Below are positions 36,200 through 46,500 of a stretch of 64,000 nt of DNA, piece by piece (positions within the stretch are counted from its first letter, which is position 1; each line of letters starts with the position of its first letter). Under the pieces are notes generated by a model that saw only the letters and a program-made list of their open reading frames with translations, was not told where the DNA came from and made no database searches. The stretch is from Anaerolineales bacterium. GTDB lineage: Bacteria; Chloroflexota; Anaerolineae; Aggregatilineales; UBA2796. The stretch is taken from positions 930,001 to 994,000 of the forward strand of contig JABTTZ010000001.1 in the NCBI GenBank assembly GCA_015075625.1, read 5' to 3'. Both the position numbers and the translations under genes were made by a program.

Positions 36200-37180
36200 C
36201 TATACCAACGACAAACCACGCAGCCATGTCTCTTGTGCCGCCATCCCTTCAACAAGGCTATAGCGGGGACGCCAACCAAGCCGTTCGGCGGCGTGGGTCA
36301 TCCGGTAGGTGGCGCGTGTTCCAATATAATGGAGCATTCCGGCGGCATCGGTAGGGACACCGCGTAAACGGGTGATTCCTCCAATGAGTGCGGCGAGAAG
36401 TGCCGCCGCCGGAGGAAGATTCACATATGCCTTTGACGTGTCTTTTCCGGCAATCCGCGCATAATGACCGAGGTAGTCCGCCCATGTGGGAGCGGGGTCA
36501 GGGGCGGCATTGAAGGCGTTTCCCGGCGCGTTGGGATGGGTGGCGCTTGTGATGAGGAGATCAACGACATCCTCAACGAAAATCGGATGCGCATTTCCCC
36601 GCCCCTGGTTGACCATGGGGGCGCGGCGCGTTGCCACCAAACGGTAGAGTCCCCGTGACCAAAAGGCAGACCCTTCGCCGTAAATGAAGGCGGGGCGGAT
36701 GCTCACCGTAGGCAGTCCGCCCCGCCTTGCCTCATGCCAGAGAACCTGCTCGCCAAGTGCCTTGCTCTGCGTGTAATAATCGTTTGGCGAAGGGCGCATG
36801 GGCGTTTCTTCGGTCACATCCCCTGCAATGTGATAGCCATAGACAGCCACCGAACTGACATGAACCAGCCGCCCGACCTTTGCCGTCCGTGCCGCCGTAA
36901 CGACGTTTTGTGTGCCAATAACATTCACGTTGTAGGAGGTCGCCGCACTGCTGTGGACGGCGGCAGCATGGAAAACGACATCACACCCGCGCATGGGCGT
37001 TTCTAGCGTGGCGGGAAGTTGAATATCTCCCCTGATTACCTCTGCCCCAAGCGCCGCCAAGTGGTCGCCCTTATGCGGGTCGCGGCAGAGCGCACGAACA
37101 CTGATTCCTTCCCGCCGCAGGCGGCGGACGAGTACGCTCCCCAAAAAGCCATTCGCGCCAGTGACCAGTGCCGTTTTCAT
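36200..37180 (-). CDS. Extended SDR / NAD-dependent epimerase-dehydratase
   Basis: The 326-residue product has the extended short-chain-dehydrogenase signatures: TGANGFLGS at residues 7-15, conserved VFHAAA, VSSVAVYG with the catalytic Ser, and YYTQSK with the Tyr and Lys. The pattern fits sugar-nucleotide epimerases and 3-beta-hydroxysteroid-type dehydrogenases; the substrate cannot be assigned. ndk lies 17 bases upstream and the LysM lipoprotein 35 bases downstream, suggesting a shared transcript. Confidence 0.88.
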   Translation of the reverse strand: MKTALVTGANGFLGSVLVRRLRREGISVRALCRDPHKGDHLAALGAEVIRGDIQLPATLETPMRGCDVVFHAAAVHSSAATSYNVNVIGTQNVVTAARTAKVGRLVHVSSVAVYGYHIAGDVTEETPMRPSPNDYYTQSKALGEQVLWHEARRGGLPTVSIRPAFIYGEGSAFWSRGLYRLVATRRAPMVNQGRGNAHPIFVEDVVDLLITSATHPNAPGNAFNAAPDPAPTWADYLGHYARIAGKDTSKAYVNLPPAAALLAALIGGITRLRGVPTDAAGMLHYIGTRATYRMTHAAERLGWRPRYSLVEGMAAQETWLRGLSLV

Positions 37181-37197
37181 GCTGCTGCCCTATTACT

Positions 37198-37653
37198 CTA
37201 GGCGTTCTCAAAAATCCAAGCGTCGGTAGCACGCGTCCAGTTCGCCAGTTCAGAGGGGGCGAACCACAAGGCAATTTCTTTCTCGCCATTTTCGACCGTA
37301 TCTGAGCCATGAACGAGGTTGCGCCCAATCTCCAAGCCGTAATCCCCCCGGATGCTCCCCGGTGCGGCTTCATTCGGTTTTGTTGCCCCAATCGTATTCC
37401 GTGCGGCGAGGATGGCATTCGTGCCGGCGAAAGCGATCACCACAACCGGCGCCGAGATGATGTATTCCACCAAACCACTGAAAAAGGGTTTTGTTTTGTG
37501 TCCATCGTAATGTTGTTCAGCCAGTTGGCGGCTCACTTGGAGAAACTTCATGCCGACAATTTTCAATCCACGCTGTTCAAAACGGCGAATGATTTCGCCC
37601 GTCAACCCACGCTGAACGGCATCTGGCTTGACGATAATTAAGGTACGTTCCAC
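37198..37653 (-). CDS. ndk: Nucleoside diphosphate kinase
   Basis: This 151-residue enzyme transfers phosphate between nucleoside tri- and diphosphates through a phosphohistidine. The active-site motif NLVHGSDTVENGEKEIALWF carries the catalytic His, and the N-terminus ERTLIIVKPDAVQRGL is typical. The start is GTG at 37653, where AAGGAT is nine bases upstream and the known family N-terminus begins; the frame continues to 37710 without need. TATAAT lies at 37720-37725 on this strand. SDR, LysM and amylase genes follow closely. Confidence 0.95.
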   Translation of the reverse strand: MERTLIIVKPDAVQRGLTGEIIRRFEQRGLKIVGMKFLQVSRQLAEQHYDGHKTKPFFSGLVEYIISAPVVVIAFAGTNAILAARNTIGATKPNEAAPGSIRGDYGLEIGRNLVHGSDTVENGEKEIALWFAPSELANWTRATDAWIFENA

Positions 37654-37747
37654 GAGTGATCTATCCTTATTTGATTGATTGATCGGTTGTCTTTGTGTAG
37701 AAAGGAACAAGTCGATGAGATTATAGCGGGTTTTGGCAGTAGCGTGA

Positions 37748-38089
37748 TCACTTCCGCCACCCTCGCCACAAGGTGCTTATTCTGCGGCGTAAAAGGGAAA
37801 GGTAAAAACTGAGGATGAAGGTTTGCACCAAAACTGTGTTGAGGAGGGTGTAAAAGGTAACTTCTTCAAGGCGCAGCCCAAAAATCAGCGGGGGAGCGAC
37901 ACGTCCTTCCCCTACCAACGCCCATCCCTCCCCATCAAGAACCCCGACAAGGCACAACCACCCTGTGGTGAGGACGATGCTCGGAAGCCATACCCGCCAA
38001 CGGCTGAGCAGAAGATCAAGCCCGATCAGCCATTCGATCAGAATGACGGGCACTCCAATTAAGAGAATCAACATAAGATAAGCCGACAT
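37748..38089 (-). CDS. Single-domain lycopene-cyclase-like (CrtYc/d, CarR) membrane protein
   Basis: The 113-residue protein has three predicted membrane helices. The conserved pattern WLPSIVLTTGWLCLVGVLDG, GW, then FGLRLEEVTFYTLLNTVLV matches the lycopene-cyclase domain found as CrtYc and CrtYd, where paired Glu residues lie at the start of the third helix. Two such domains normally act together to cyclise lycopene ends; here only one is present and no carotenoid genes are nearby. The -10 box TATACT ends 11 bases before the ATG and there is no ribosome site, so the message may be nearly leaderless. Assignment is by pattern. Confidence 0.6.
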   Translation of the reverse strand: MSAYLMLILLIGVPVILIEWLIGLDLLLSRWRVWLPSIVLTTGWLCLVGVLDGEGWALVGEGRVAPPLIFGLRLEEVTFYTLLNTVLVQTFILSFYLSLLRRRISTLWRGWRK

Positions 38090-38099
38090 AGCGGCAAAT

Positions 38100-38105
38100 A
38101 GTATA
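38100..38105 (-). promoter_or_regulatory. -10 box close to the lycopene-cyclase-like start
   Basis: TATACT on the minus strand predicts a start near 38093, only four bases before the ATG at 38089. The -35 region is weak. Confidence 0.4.
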
Positions 38106-38229
38106 CCCCTTTCGGCTGTTTTATTGGCAGTCTCGTTAGAAATTGGATATAGTGTTCAGGTTATATTGCGGTGTTGCCCGCTTAATCATGTCATGAGGAC
38201 TTTTCCCGCAAGATCATTGGGGGGGATTG

Positions 38230-41001
38230 ATGTCGTTTCGCAGCTTGGTTGGACAAACACTCGGACAATACGAAATCAAAGAATTGCTAGGTAGGGGCGG
38301 CATGGCAGAGGTCTACCTTGCCTATCAGCCAAACCTAAAACGCTATGTGGCGGTGAAGGTTTTGCCGCCCCAATTCAGTACAGAAGAAGGATTCATCCAA
38401 CGCTTCGTGCGCGAGGCAGAAATCGCCGCTGCGCTGGAACACCCCCATATTGTGCCAATCATTGATTTTGGCAGCACCTCGCAAGGGTTGAATTATGTCG
38501 TGATGCGGCTGCTGCGCGGCGGCACCCTGGCTGACCGCATCCGTGAGCGGCGTACATCGGCACGCGGTGAGGCGATCATGTCGCTTGGCGAGATTGCCGA
38601 ACTGTTGAACCAGATTGCGGGTGCGCTTGACTATGCGCACTCGCGGGGGGTGATTCACCGCGACATCAAACCGAACAACCTGATGTTCGATACGAACGGG
38701 ACAGCGTTCCTTGTGGACTTTGGGATTGCCAAACCGATGGACGCGGCGGCGCAAATGACCTCCCCCGGAACATCGATGGGGACGGTGGCATACATGGCGC
38801 CGGAACAATGGCGCGGCGATAAACTGACCCCCGCCATCGATCAGTATGCGATGGGATTGGTCATTTATACGTTGGTCACCGGACGCACTGCCTTTGAAGT
38901 GCCGCCCGATGCGCCGTATGCGTTGATGAACAAGCATGTCAACGAAATGCCCACCCCGCCGCACCTTGTTCGCCCCGAACTCCCAGAGGTCGTTTCCTTC
39001 GCCATTGCCAAAGCCATTGCCAAAACCCCTGAAGGGCGTTTTCCGAAGGTGCAAGAATTTGCCGAGGCGTTTGAAAAAGGGATTCAACCAACGGGGCAGC
39101 AAAGCATCAAGACGGGGTTCTTCACCTTTCCGCTACCGCCCCGTCAAGATATTGCCACGCCCGGCTATATCCCGCCGCCCGCCCCAGTGAGCGCCACACC
39201 ACCAGCGCAGCAGCCGCCACAACCCGCGCCACAACCACAAGCCCCACCGCCAAGCCCGGATATGACCGCGCCAGCAATGTCCGCGTTTCAGCCTCCGGCG
39301 GGGCAGCCGCCACCGTCCTATATGCCGCCGTCTGCGCCATCGCCTTCAAGCGGCTTGGGCGTCACCCCCCTTAGCCAGATGCGCGATGAGGATGATAAGA
39401 AAAAACCAACGCGGGGAGGGTTACTCCCGCTCTTGTTGGCGGGCGGCTTGATTGCCGCTGCTGCCATTGTCATTATTTTGCTCGTTAGCCGCCCCACCGG
39501 ACCAAGTGTGGCGGAGCAAACGGCGACCAGCATTGCTCATCTTGCAGTGTTGGCAAATGCCACGCTGACAAAAGCAGCGGAGAGCATTGTTGCTACCCAA
39601 ACGGCAATTGCCGCTAATATCACACCGCTTCCCCCCGGCACCGCCTCCCAAGATTTGTTAACGCGGGTTTCTGAAACGCAAACGGCGGTTGCTTTTGGAC
39701 CGAATCCCGCTGATTTATCGGCGACAGCGGAGACAGTGAACGTACAAGGGACGTTGACGGCTGTTTTCATTGCCCTCCAACCCACCAGCGAAACACCCTT
39801 TACCGAAACGCCACCGGCAACGAATACCTTCACTCCAACGGTGACATTTACCCCTTCGCGGACGTTTACGGCAACGGCATCGCCAACGGTGACCCCTTCA
39901 CGGACATTCACCCCTAGCCCAACAAACACACCTACTGCCAATCTCACTGAGACGGCACGGGTCAAGGCTGCCAATACAACGACAGCCCAAGCGCTGATCA
40001 ATCTTGGCTTGACGCAGACGGCGACGCTTTTCACCAAGACACCCACCGCCACCTTCACCGCCTCTCCAACGCGCACGCCAACGAAGACGCTCACTCCGGC
40101 GCCGACAAATACGCCGACAAATACCGCCACCCCTTCTCGCACGCCTAGCCCAACGATCACCCCTACCCCAGTTGGCGGAGGAACGGGCAAAATCGCCTTC
40201 ATTGGCATTGTTGATGGCAGCAGTGATGTCTATCTCGCCAATGCTGATGGCACGGGTGTTACCAACCTCACGAAGAACGCCCCCTTCAACAAAGAGGTCT
40301 ACGCCGAGTTTTCGTGGTCGCCAGATGGTCAGTTCATCACCTTCCTCAGTGATCGCGGTGGCGCACGCGACCTATGGATGATCAGTGTTGAGGGGAGCGA
40401 CCTCTTGCAAATCACGGATGATGGACTGGATAAGAATCGTCCGGTCTGGTCGCCCGACGGCAAGACGATTGTCTTTGACTCAAACCGAGAGAATGGCTTC
40501 CAATTGTGGTCAGTCGATTTGACGACAAAGGTCAGCACACGCCTGACGGACGAGAAAGCGACGATTGCTGGTCCCGATTTCTTCCCCGATGGGTCACGCA
40601 TTTTGGCGATGTCCGAACGGACCGGCGCACGGCAGTTCTTCAGCTTGGGGCTGGATGGCAAATCCGATTTCGTCCAACTGACGAACCTCCCCGCCGCCGA
40701 TAATTTTGAAGGGGTTGTCTCCCCCGATGGACAATGGATTGCCTTCCGCTCAAATCTTGGTGGGCAGTTCCAGATTTATCTTGTGACGATTGAGGGTGGC
40801 GACTTGAAAACGCTCACCAACAGCACCGAGGCAAATTCTGTACCGGCGTGGTCGCCCGATGGCAAACAACTCACCTTCTCCCGTTCGGTGGATGGCGTTT
40901 CCACGCTGTTCATCATCAACGCCGATGGGACGGGTGAACGCAAATTCCTGAAAGAAACCTTCTTCCAAGGGGATTCTTTCTGGCAGCCCAAAGGCAAGTA
41001 A
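38230..41001 (+). CDS. Transmembrane Ser/Thr kinase with extracellular PD40 propeller
   Basis: The 923-residue protein begins with a Hanks-type kinase domain (about residues 10-275): glycine loop LGRGGMAEVY, ATP lysine in VAVKVL, catalytic VIHRDIKPNN near 141-150, DFGIAKP, and MAPEQWRG. A Pro-rich linker, one membrane helix (about 397-420) and a Thr/Pro-rich stalk of some 200 residues follow. The outside end (about 652-923) is a TolB/PD40 propeller with repeats such as FSWSPDGQFITFLSDRGG. It should sense something at the surface and phosphorylate Ser/Thr inside. The ATG at 38230 follows a G-run. A strong terminator follows, so it is monocistronic. Confidence 0.93.
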   Translation: MSFRSLVGQTLGQYEIKELLGRGGMAEVYLAYQPNLKRYVAVKVLPPQFSTEEGFIQRFVREAEIAAALEHPHIVPIIDFGSTSQGLNYVVMRLLRGGTLADRIRERRTSARGEAIMSLGEIAELLNQIAGALDYAHSRGVIHRDIKPNNLMFDTNGTAFLVDFGIAKPMDAAAQMTSPGTSMGTVAYMAPEQWRGDKLTPAIDQYAMGLVIYTLVTGRTAFEVPPDAPYALMNKHVNEMPTPPHLVRPELPEVVSFAIAKAIAKTPEGRFPKVQEFAEAFEKGIQPTGQQSIKTGFFTFPLPPRQDIATPGYIPPPAPVSATPPAQQPPQPAPQPQAPPPSPDMTAPAMSAFQPPAGQPPPSYMPPSAPSPSSGLGVTPLSQMRDEDDKKKPTRGGLLPLLLAGGLIAAAAIVIILLVSRPTGPSVAEQTATSIAHLAVLANATLTKAAESIVATQTAIAANITPLPPGTASQDLLTRVSETQTAVAFGPNPADLSATAETVNVQGTLTAVFIALQPTSETPFTETPPATNTFTPTVTFTPSRTFTATASPTVTPSRTFTPSPTNTPTANLTETARVKAANTTTAQALINLGLTQTATLFTKTPTATFTASPTRTPTKTLTPAPTNTPTNTATPSRTPSPTITPTPVGGGTGKIAFIGIVDGSSDVYLANADGTGVTNLTKNAPFNKEVYAEFSWSPDGQFITFLSDRGGARDLWMISVEGSDLLQITDDGLDKNRPVWSPDGKTIVFDSNRENGFQLWSVDLTTKVSTRLTDEKATIAGPDFFPDGSRILAMSERTGARQFFSLGLDGKSDFVQLTNLPAADNFEGVVSPDGQWIAFRSNLGGQFQIYLVTIEGGDLKTLTNSTEANSVPAWSPDGKQLTFSRSVDGVSTLFIINADGTGERKFLKETFFQGDSFWQPKGK

Positions 41002-41021
41002 GCCTGATCAGAAACACCGCA

Positions 41022-41056
41022 GGCGGGCATGGGCTAACCTCCCATGCCTGCCTTTT
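41022..41056 (+). terminator. Strong intrinsic terminator after the kinase
   Basis: GGCGGGCATGGG and CCCATGCCTGCC form twelve pairs (one G-T) with a seven-base loop, followed by TTTTCC. Confidence 0.85.
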
Positions 41057-41102
41057 CCTTCCCCTAATGTCACAGGCTGCCACAAGGCAATGAGGTGAAT
41101 GG

Positions 41103-42293
41103 ATGACTCCCCCTGCAAATGATAGCGAAAATAACCTCGAAACCGTCCGCCAAACGTGGGAGTATTGGGGAGAAACCGATCCCCTTTGGGCGATCCTCTC
41201 CGATCCGGCGAAAAAGGGGGGGCGTTGGGATGTTGAGACATTTTTTGCCAGTGGTGTTGCCGAGATTGAAGGGCTTGTTGCCTATTTGGGGATGCTCCCT
41301 ATTCCCTTACAGATGGGACGGGCGCTTGATTTTGGCTGCGGCGTGGGGCGCTTGACCCAGGCGCTCGCTGGCGTATATCAGGAAGCACATGGCGTTGATG
41401 TCTCTGCCCCCATGGTTGCCAGAGCCAGCACGATCAATCGCTACCCAGAACGGTGCTTTTACCACCACAATCCCGCCGATGATCTGCGTCTGTTTCCCGA
41501 CAACCATTTTGACCTGATTTATTCCAACCTTGTCTTTCAGCACATCCCTCCCCCCTTGACCAAAGGCTATCTTGCCGAGTGTCTCCGCATTTTGGCGTCC
41601 GGTGGGGTGTTTGTCTTTCAACTTCCCACCGATTTTTCCCCCTCCTATAAAGCCGATCAGCAGCGCAGTATCGAATTTTTACCGCCGCGCCGCCTGCCGC
41701 GAAAAGCATTTCGGGCGCAGATTGAAATCCAAAACCCGCCGCCGCGCCAGATGGCAGCCAGCGAACGCTTTCCCCTTACGGTGCGGGTGCGCAATCTGAG
41801 CCAATCCGTTTGGGCGGTCAAGGGGTCGGGTTCGATGCTGTGGATACATCTGGGGCAGCGTTGGTTTGATCGACGCGGTGATACACTCGTCACGGATATG
41901 GGCGAGCGCACTTTGCTTCCGAAAGACCTTTTTCCCGATGAAGAAGTTGATCTGCTCCTGAACCTCACCGCCCCACGCACCCCCGGCACCTATGTTGTTG
42001 AGATCGATCTTGTTCAAGAGTTTGTGGCGTGGTTTGCAGATCGCGGATCGCGCTCGGTGCGCTATACGATCACCGTCGCCCCCGCGGAAACGTCTCTTGC
42101 CCTTTCAACACCAACCCCGTCTCCGGCAGCAGACGTTCCCGCCGCCCCCGAACCCTCTATTCCGCTGTATGCCATCCCCAGAACAGAGGTGGAGGCGATC
42201 CTCACTAATGCCGGAGGACGTATTCTCGATGTGGTGGATAGCCCTGTAGCAGGGTGGGAATGGGTGAGCGTGCGCTATTGCGTCACAAAGTAG
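41103..42293 (+). CDS. SAM methyltransferase fused to a glycan-binding-type beta-sandwich
   Basis: The 396-residue product has a class I methyltransferase domain (about residues 60-190) with LDFGCGVGRLTQAL and the motif SNLVFQHIP. From about residue 215 a beta-rich domain contains VRVRNLSQSVW, HLGQRWFDRRGD, RTLLPKDLFPDEEV and EIDLVQEFVAWF. This Ig-like module recurs in bacterial methyltransferases and glycosyltransferases that act on polysaccharides and in Wzt-like ATPases. It probably modifies a surface glycan. GAGGTG lies seven bases before the ATG. Confidence 0.85.
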   Translation: MTPPANDSENNLETVRQTWEYWGETDPLWAILSDPAKKGGRWDVETFFASGVAEIEGLVAYLGMLPIPLQMGRALDFGCGVGRLTQALAGVYQEAHGVDVSAPMVARASTINRYPERCFYHHNPADDLRLFPDNHFDLIYSNLVFQHIPPPLTKGYLAECLRILASGGVFVFQLPTDFSPSYKADQQRSIEFLPPRRLPRKAFRAQIEIQNPPPRQMAASERFPLTVRVRNLSQSVWAVKGSGSMLWIHLGQRWFDRRGDTLVTDMGERTLLPKDLFPDEEVDLLLNLTAPRTPGTYVVEIDLVQEFVAWFADRGSRSVRYTITVAPAETSLALSTPTPSPAADVPAAPEPSIPLYAIPRTEVEAILTNAGGRILDVVDSPVAGWEWVSVRYCVTK

Positions 42294-42317
42294 TCCCCTA
42301 CCTGATTCTTCATCATG

Positions 42318-43373
42318 AGGGCTTTCGCTTTAGTTGATGCCAAAGGCAGAAAGGCGTGGTGAGCGTAACTCTGCCCGCAAATAGTCGCGGAATAAATCTC
42401 GCTGCGCCTCGTAAAGGCTCTTGCCTAATTGGTGAGCCTTAACTTTCAGCGAGAGCCAAGCGTGATAACAACAAGCCAGATGGTTGCGTTGTGAACGCGC
42501 TTTGCGGCACTCGCACTTTTCACTCCCGGTCAATGGTTTGAGTTCCCGATGCAGTTGCTCAATCTGCCAACGCACGGCATTCGCGTCTTGAATGTCGGAC
42601 TTGGAGAAAGTGCCTGGGGGCTGGTTTGTAATCACCCATTCAATGTCACCGTTTGGGGCAACTAGCTTGAATAACTGCACATAAAAGGGAACTTCCTTCA
42701 GCTTAACCGACAGACCATGCTCTACGGCGTCGCTTGTCCATTCAATCGCCTCCAAATGAATAGAGCCGCTCGCTTTACTCAAACTCACCATACGATTGGC
42801 TTTGAGCGTGGTCACAAAGTAACGACCAGCGCGATGAATCAACTTCAAATTATCCACGGAGGCATACCAGCTATCAAACAGTAGGGTCTTGGCGTGGATA
42901 CCCTTGTCCATCAGGGCATTTAAGACCATTTCACGGAAGTGATCCTTTTTGGTCTTGCCATCCGCTTCAGGAGCATAGATGCGGTAATCAATCGGGTAAA
43001 AGTCGGTACCATCGCTATGCACGAGATTCACGACGCCGATACCACGCACTAGACCATGTTCTGCGCCACTATATTGCTTTTTCACTCACTCTATCTTGCG
43101 CCAATACTGCTTATTCTGCACGCTATCATCGACGATCCAATAAGCCCTTTCACTGTCCTTCAACAAAGCCCCGACCAAATCCCACAAATGTCGGGCAGTC
43201 AGCTTGTCTCTTTGCCAATAATCACTGACAGCATCATGGCTCATCGCTTCCAGATGTTCAGCCAGATTACTGCATGTATAGTTGCCAGGTGTACTTATCA
43301 GGTACTCAATGTATTGGCGTTTGCTTATCGTGCTTCTACAATATCAGCAATTTGCCTTGCAAGCGAAAGTCCT
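42318..43373. mobile_element. IS4/IS701-type insertion sequence, inactive
   Basis: A transposase pseudogene fills this 1056-base region. The ends are inverted repeats AGGGCTTTCGCTT (42318-42330) and, on the other strand, AGGACTTTCGCTT (43361-43373), twelve of 13 matching, with the transposase stop touching the left end as in many IS4 relatives. No convincing target duplication was found outside, so it is an old insertion or the exact ends lie a few bases away. Confidence 0.7.
42330..43373 (-). pseudogene. DDE transposase pseudogene (frameshift and internal TGA)
   Basis: The readable C-terminal part (42330-43085) holds LLFDSWYAS with one catalytic Asp and RWQIEQLHRELK with the catalytic Glu in the Y/R-x-x-E-x6-K pattern of IS4-type DDE transposases. 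The upstream part is in the same frame as far as WRKIE, where a TGA (43086-43088) interrupts it. Further upstream, IADIVEAR continues in a different frame and stops near 43325, so a base was lost around 43327-43333. The two lesions make full-length transposase impossible. Confidence 0.85.
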
Positions 43374-43445
43374 AATAGCATAATTCAACGCTATGGGCTA
43401 GATGGTATTCAGGAGTCTAGGGAATACCCCCAAAGATCATAGAAT

Positions 43446-43469
43446 AGGGCGATCTGCTCAGATCGCCCT
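43446..43469. repeat. Ten-base-arm hairpin AGGGCGATCT / AGATCGCCCT
   Basis: A perfect inverted repeat with a four-base loop lies between the IS remnant and the pullulanase stop. It is related in sequence to the GGGCGACC palindromes at 1802 and 16526 and could terminate the pullulanase transcript, although no T-run is visible. Confidence 0.45.
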
Positions 43470-43513
43470 GTGGCTACGTACTTATTCCTTTGTGCGGTGA
43501 GACCGCTAAGTCC

Positions 43514-46500
43514 CTACTGCCGCCGCGTGATCAACGACACACCGAGCGCCAACCCCGCCAAGACCGCTCCCACCACAAAGGGAAGGGCGGTCTGGAAGGG
43601 TGATTCCGGCGCGGGCGGGTAGCCTGTGGAGGGCAGCACAGAGGGCGGCGTGCCGCCCGTCCCCGCTGCCGTGCTGCCACCGCCCCCTCTCCCTAACCCA
43701 TACACAAAGACCGCTACCGTGCGCGGGGCGACGTTTGCCGTTCCCGTCGTCCGCGCAAAGGTGGAGGCTTGGGTTGCCGGATCAAAGGACGCCGCCAAGA
43801 TCGGATGCAGTTCCAGAGGCAGGTTTACAAACGCCGCCTCGCTGTAGGTCAGCGCGGTATCTGCTGCGTTGATCACCACGAGCAAGATTTCGTTCGCCGC
43901 ACTCAGGCTGGCGGTATCTGCCAGCGTATAGACGATCACGCCCGGAACTTGGGTTGGACCATCGTTGTAGAAAGTAAGCCGCTCTTGCACCTGTGCCGCC
44001 GTTTGCAAGCGGAACAAGCCCGAACTACGCCGCACCTGAAGCATTTCAAGGAAGAAGCGCCGCGCTGCATCAATGTCGGAAGGCGCGGGGCGCAGCGAGG
44101 CATCCGCCAAAAGCGGTTGCATAATGCCCCACTGTCCGCTGTTATCGCCAGCAGGGGGCAAGCCTACACCCCAGTTGTTTGTTTGGTACGTCCAGTCAAG
44201 GCGGTTGAACCAATCCCCAGAGTTGTAGCTGTTGCGATCCATCGATTTGGAGCGCAGCAAGTCCGTTCCGGCATGGAAGAAGGGAATTCCCTGACTAAGC
44301 ATAACGACACTCAACGTGACATGATTCATCCGCACGCGATCTGCCATGCTGGTGCCGGCGGGCGCTTTGAATTGAACCCCATCAAAGAGCGTGTCGTTGT
44401 CGTGGGCATCGACATAGTTGATCACCTCTTGCGGATCGCTAGTGTAGCCAGCGTTTTGCCCCTGATAATCAACATTGATGGCGGCAACGGTGTTCCCGAA
44501 GCGATCTACAAAGGTGTAGTCGCGGAGCGTCCCGGCAATGCCGATTTTCACCCAATCCGTCCGCCGCAAAAGTTCATCCAGCGTGCTTGGCGAGACACCA
44601 TTGGGATCGTAATGGAGACCTGTGGCAAACCCTTGATAACGCGGATCGTCAAAGGGTCCACCGCCTCGATTGCCGTCGCGAAGGCGGTCGTTGAACGACC
44701 CAATACCCGTTCCATTCATGTTGCGTTGGATGGCGTTTTCGCCGCGGGCGTTATTCGCCACCTCGCCAAAGTTCCACGCCTCGCCATAGACATAGACAGA
44801 GCGCCCATCAATGCCGGAATTGGCGGGGGTCAGGCTGTTGAGCAAGGTGCGCAGTGCCTCCATATTCCGCTTCATGTGATGTCCCATCAGGTCAAAGCGG
44901 TAGCCATCGACCTTGTACTGCACCGTCCACGTCCGCAGCGTATCCAGCATGAGTTTTTCCATCATGTTGTGTTCGCTGGCGGTGTTCTCGCAGCACGAGG
45001 AACGTTCGACATCGCCTTGATTATTCAAGCGGTGGTAATAGCCCGGCACAATCCGATCCAAGACCGAATTCGTGTTCTGCCCGCTTGATGAGGTGTGGTT
45101 ATAGACCACATCCATGATCACCCGCAGACCTATTTGGTTAAGCGCCTGCACCATCTCGCGGAATTCGATCACCCGCGCCAAGCCATTCGGGTCGGTGGCG
45201 TAGCTTCCATCAGGAACGCCGTAGTGAACGGGGTCATAGCCCCAGTTGAACCCATCCGAATTCCGCAAGGGTTCGATGTCTGCCTGCTGTTGTTGACTAT
45301 CCGGCGCATAACTTGCCAACGTTGCGTAGTTCGGCACGGTATGGGTCGTTTTGTCCTCGTTGACAGAGGCAATATCAAAGGCGGGCAACAGGTGAATCGA
45401 GGTCAGCCCGGCATTCGCCAGCGCACGCAAGTGATTCACCCCATCCGAATTCGACACAGTGAACGCCTTGAATGTCCCTCGCCATGCCGCCGGAACGGTG
45501 GTATCGAAGATGCTGAAATCACGAACATGGAGTTCGTAGATCACGGTGTCTTCAGGGGCGGCAAGCGGCGGTTTCGCCAGTGAGTCCCATCCGGCGGGCT
45601 TTGTTGCCGGATCGTCCAGATTCACGATTTGGCTGCGCGTGGCGTTCATCGACAGGTTGATCGAATATGGATCGGTGACCCGATTCACCTCAATCTGGCG
45701 TGTTGTTGGCGCGTAGACGGTAACTTCAAATAGGTAGTACTGCCAGTTCCACGCTTCCAAGCCAACGATACTCCACACACCCGTTGCCGGATCATAGGTC
45801 ATGTCATAGCTGGTGGGCGGTGTTAGCGGATTCGCATCGGCAAAAAGCAGCAGGTTGACATCTTGTGCGGTGGGCGCCCAAACGCGGATCGTTGGCGGGC
45901 TGTTGAAGGTCAGCCCTAGATCGCCTGTGTAGGTGAACAGATCGTCCAAAACACCAGGGATTTGCAAACCGGTGGCATCCACAGGGACACTGCTCGCGTT
46001 CAGCGCAGAGACGGCGAACTGCCCCTTGAGGATGGTCGGCACTAGGGGTAGATCAGCGCTGCTGATCCGCCATGTGCGCAGTCCGGCAAGGTGCGGGAAT
46101 TTCGCCGCAACGTTGGCGGGAACGCCCGCCGGATCATAGGTGAGGGTGATTGCCGATCCACCCGTGACGCCTGTTGGATCCAAGCCCAAGCCAGCGTTGT
46201 AATCGTAGTGGAGTTGGACGGTATCCCCCGCCCCGGCGCCGCCCCAGGCGATGAGGTCTTCTTCCAACCAATAGGCACGCTGACGGCGAATATCGCCAAC
46301 GGGCGCACCCACCGTTGAGATGGTCAGGCAGTTTGAGGCGCTGTCAAAGGTAAAGGTGACGGTAGTCAGCGGCGCTGGCACATCAAAGGTGATGTTCCCG
46401 CCGTTGAACGCACAGGCGTCGCCATAGTTTTCTGCCCACCCCTCGTTGATGGCGGCTTTTGTTTGGTAGGTGCCGGGGGGAATCAGGCGGGTTTGAAAGA

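Noticed and set aside
43086-43088. Recoding (selenocysteine or readthrough) at the TGA in the transposase
   Set aside because: A second, separate frameshift near 43330 shows simple decay, and no recoding hairpin is evident.
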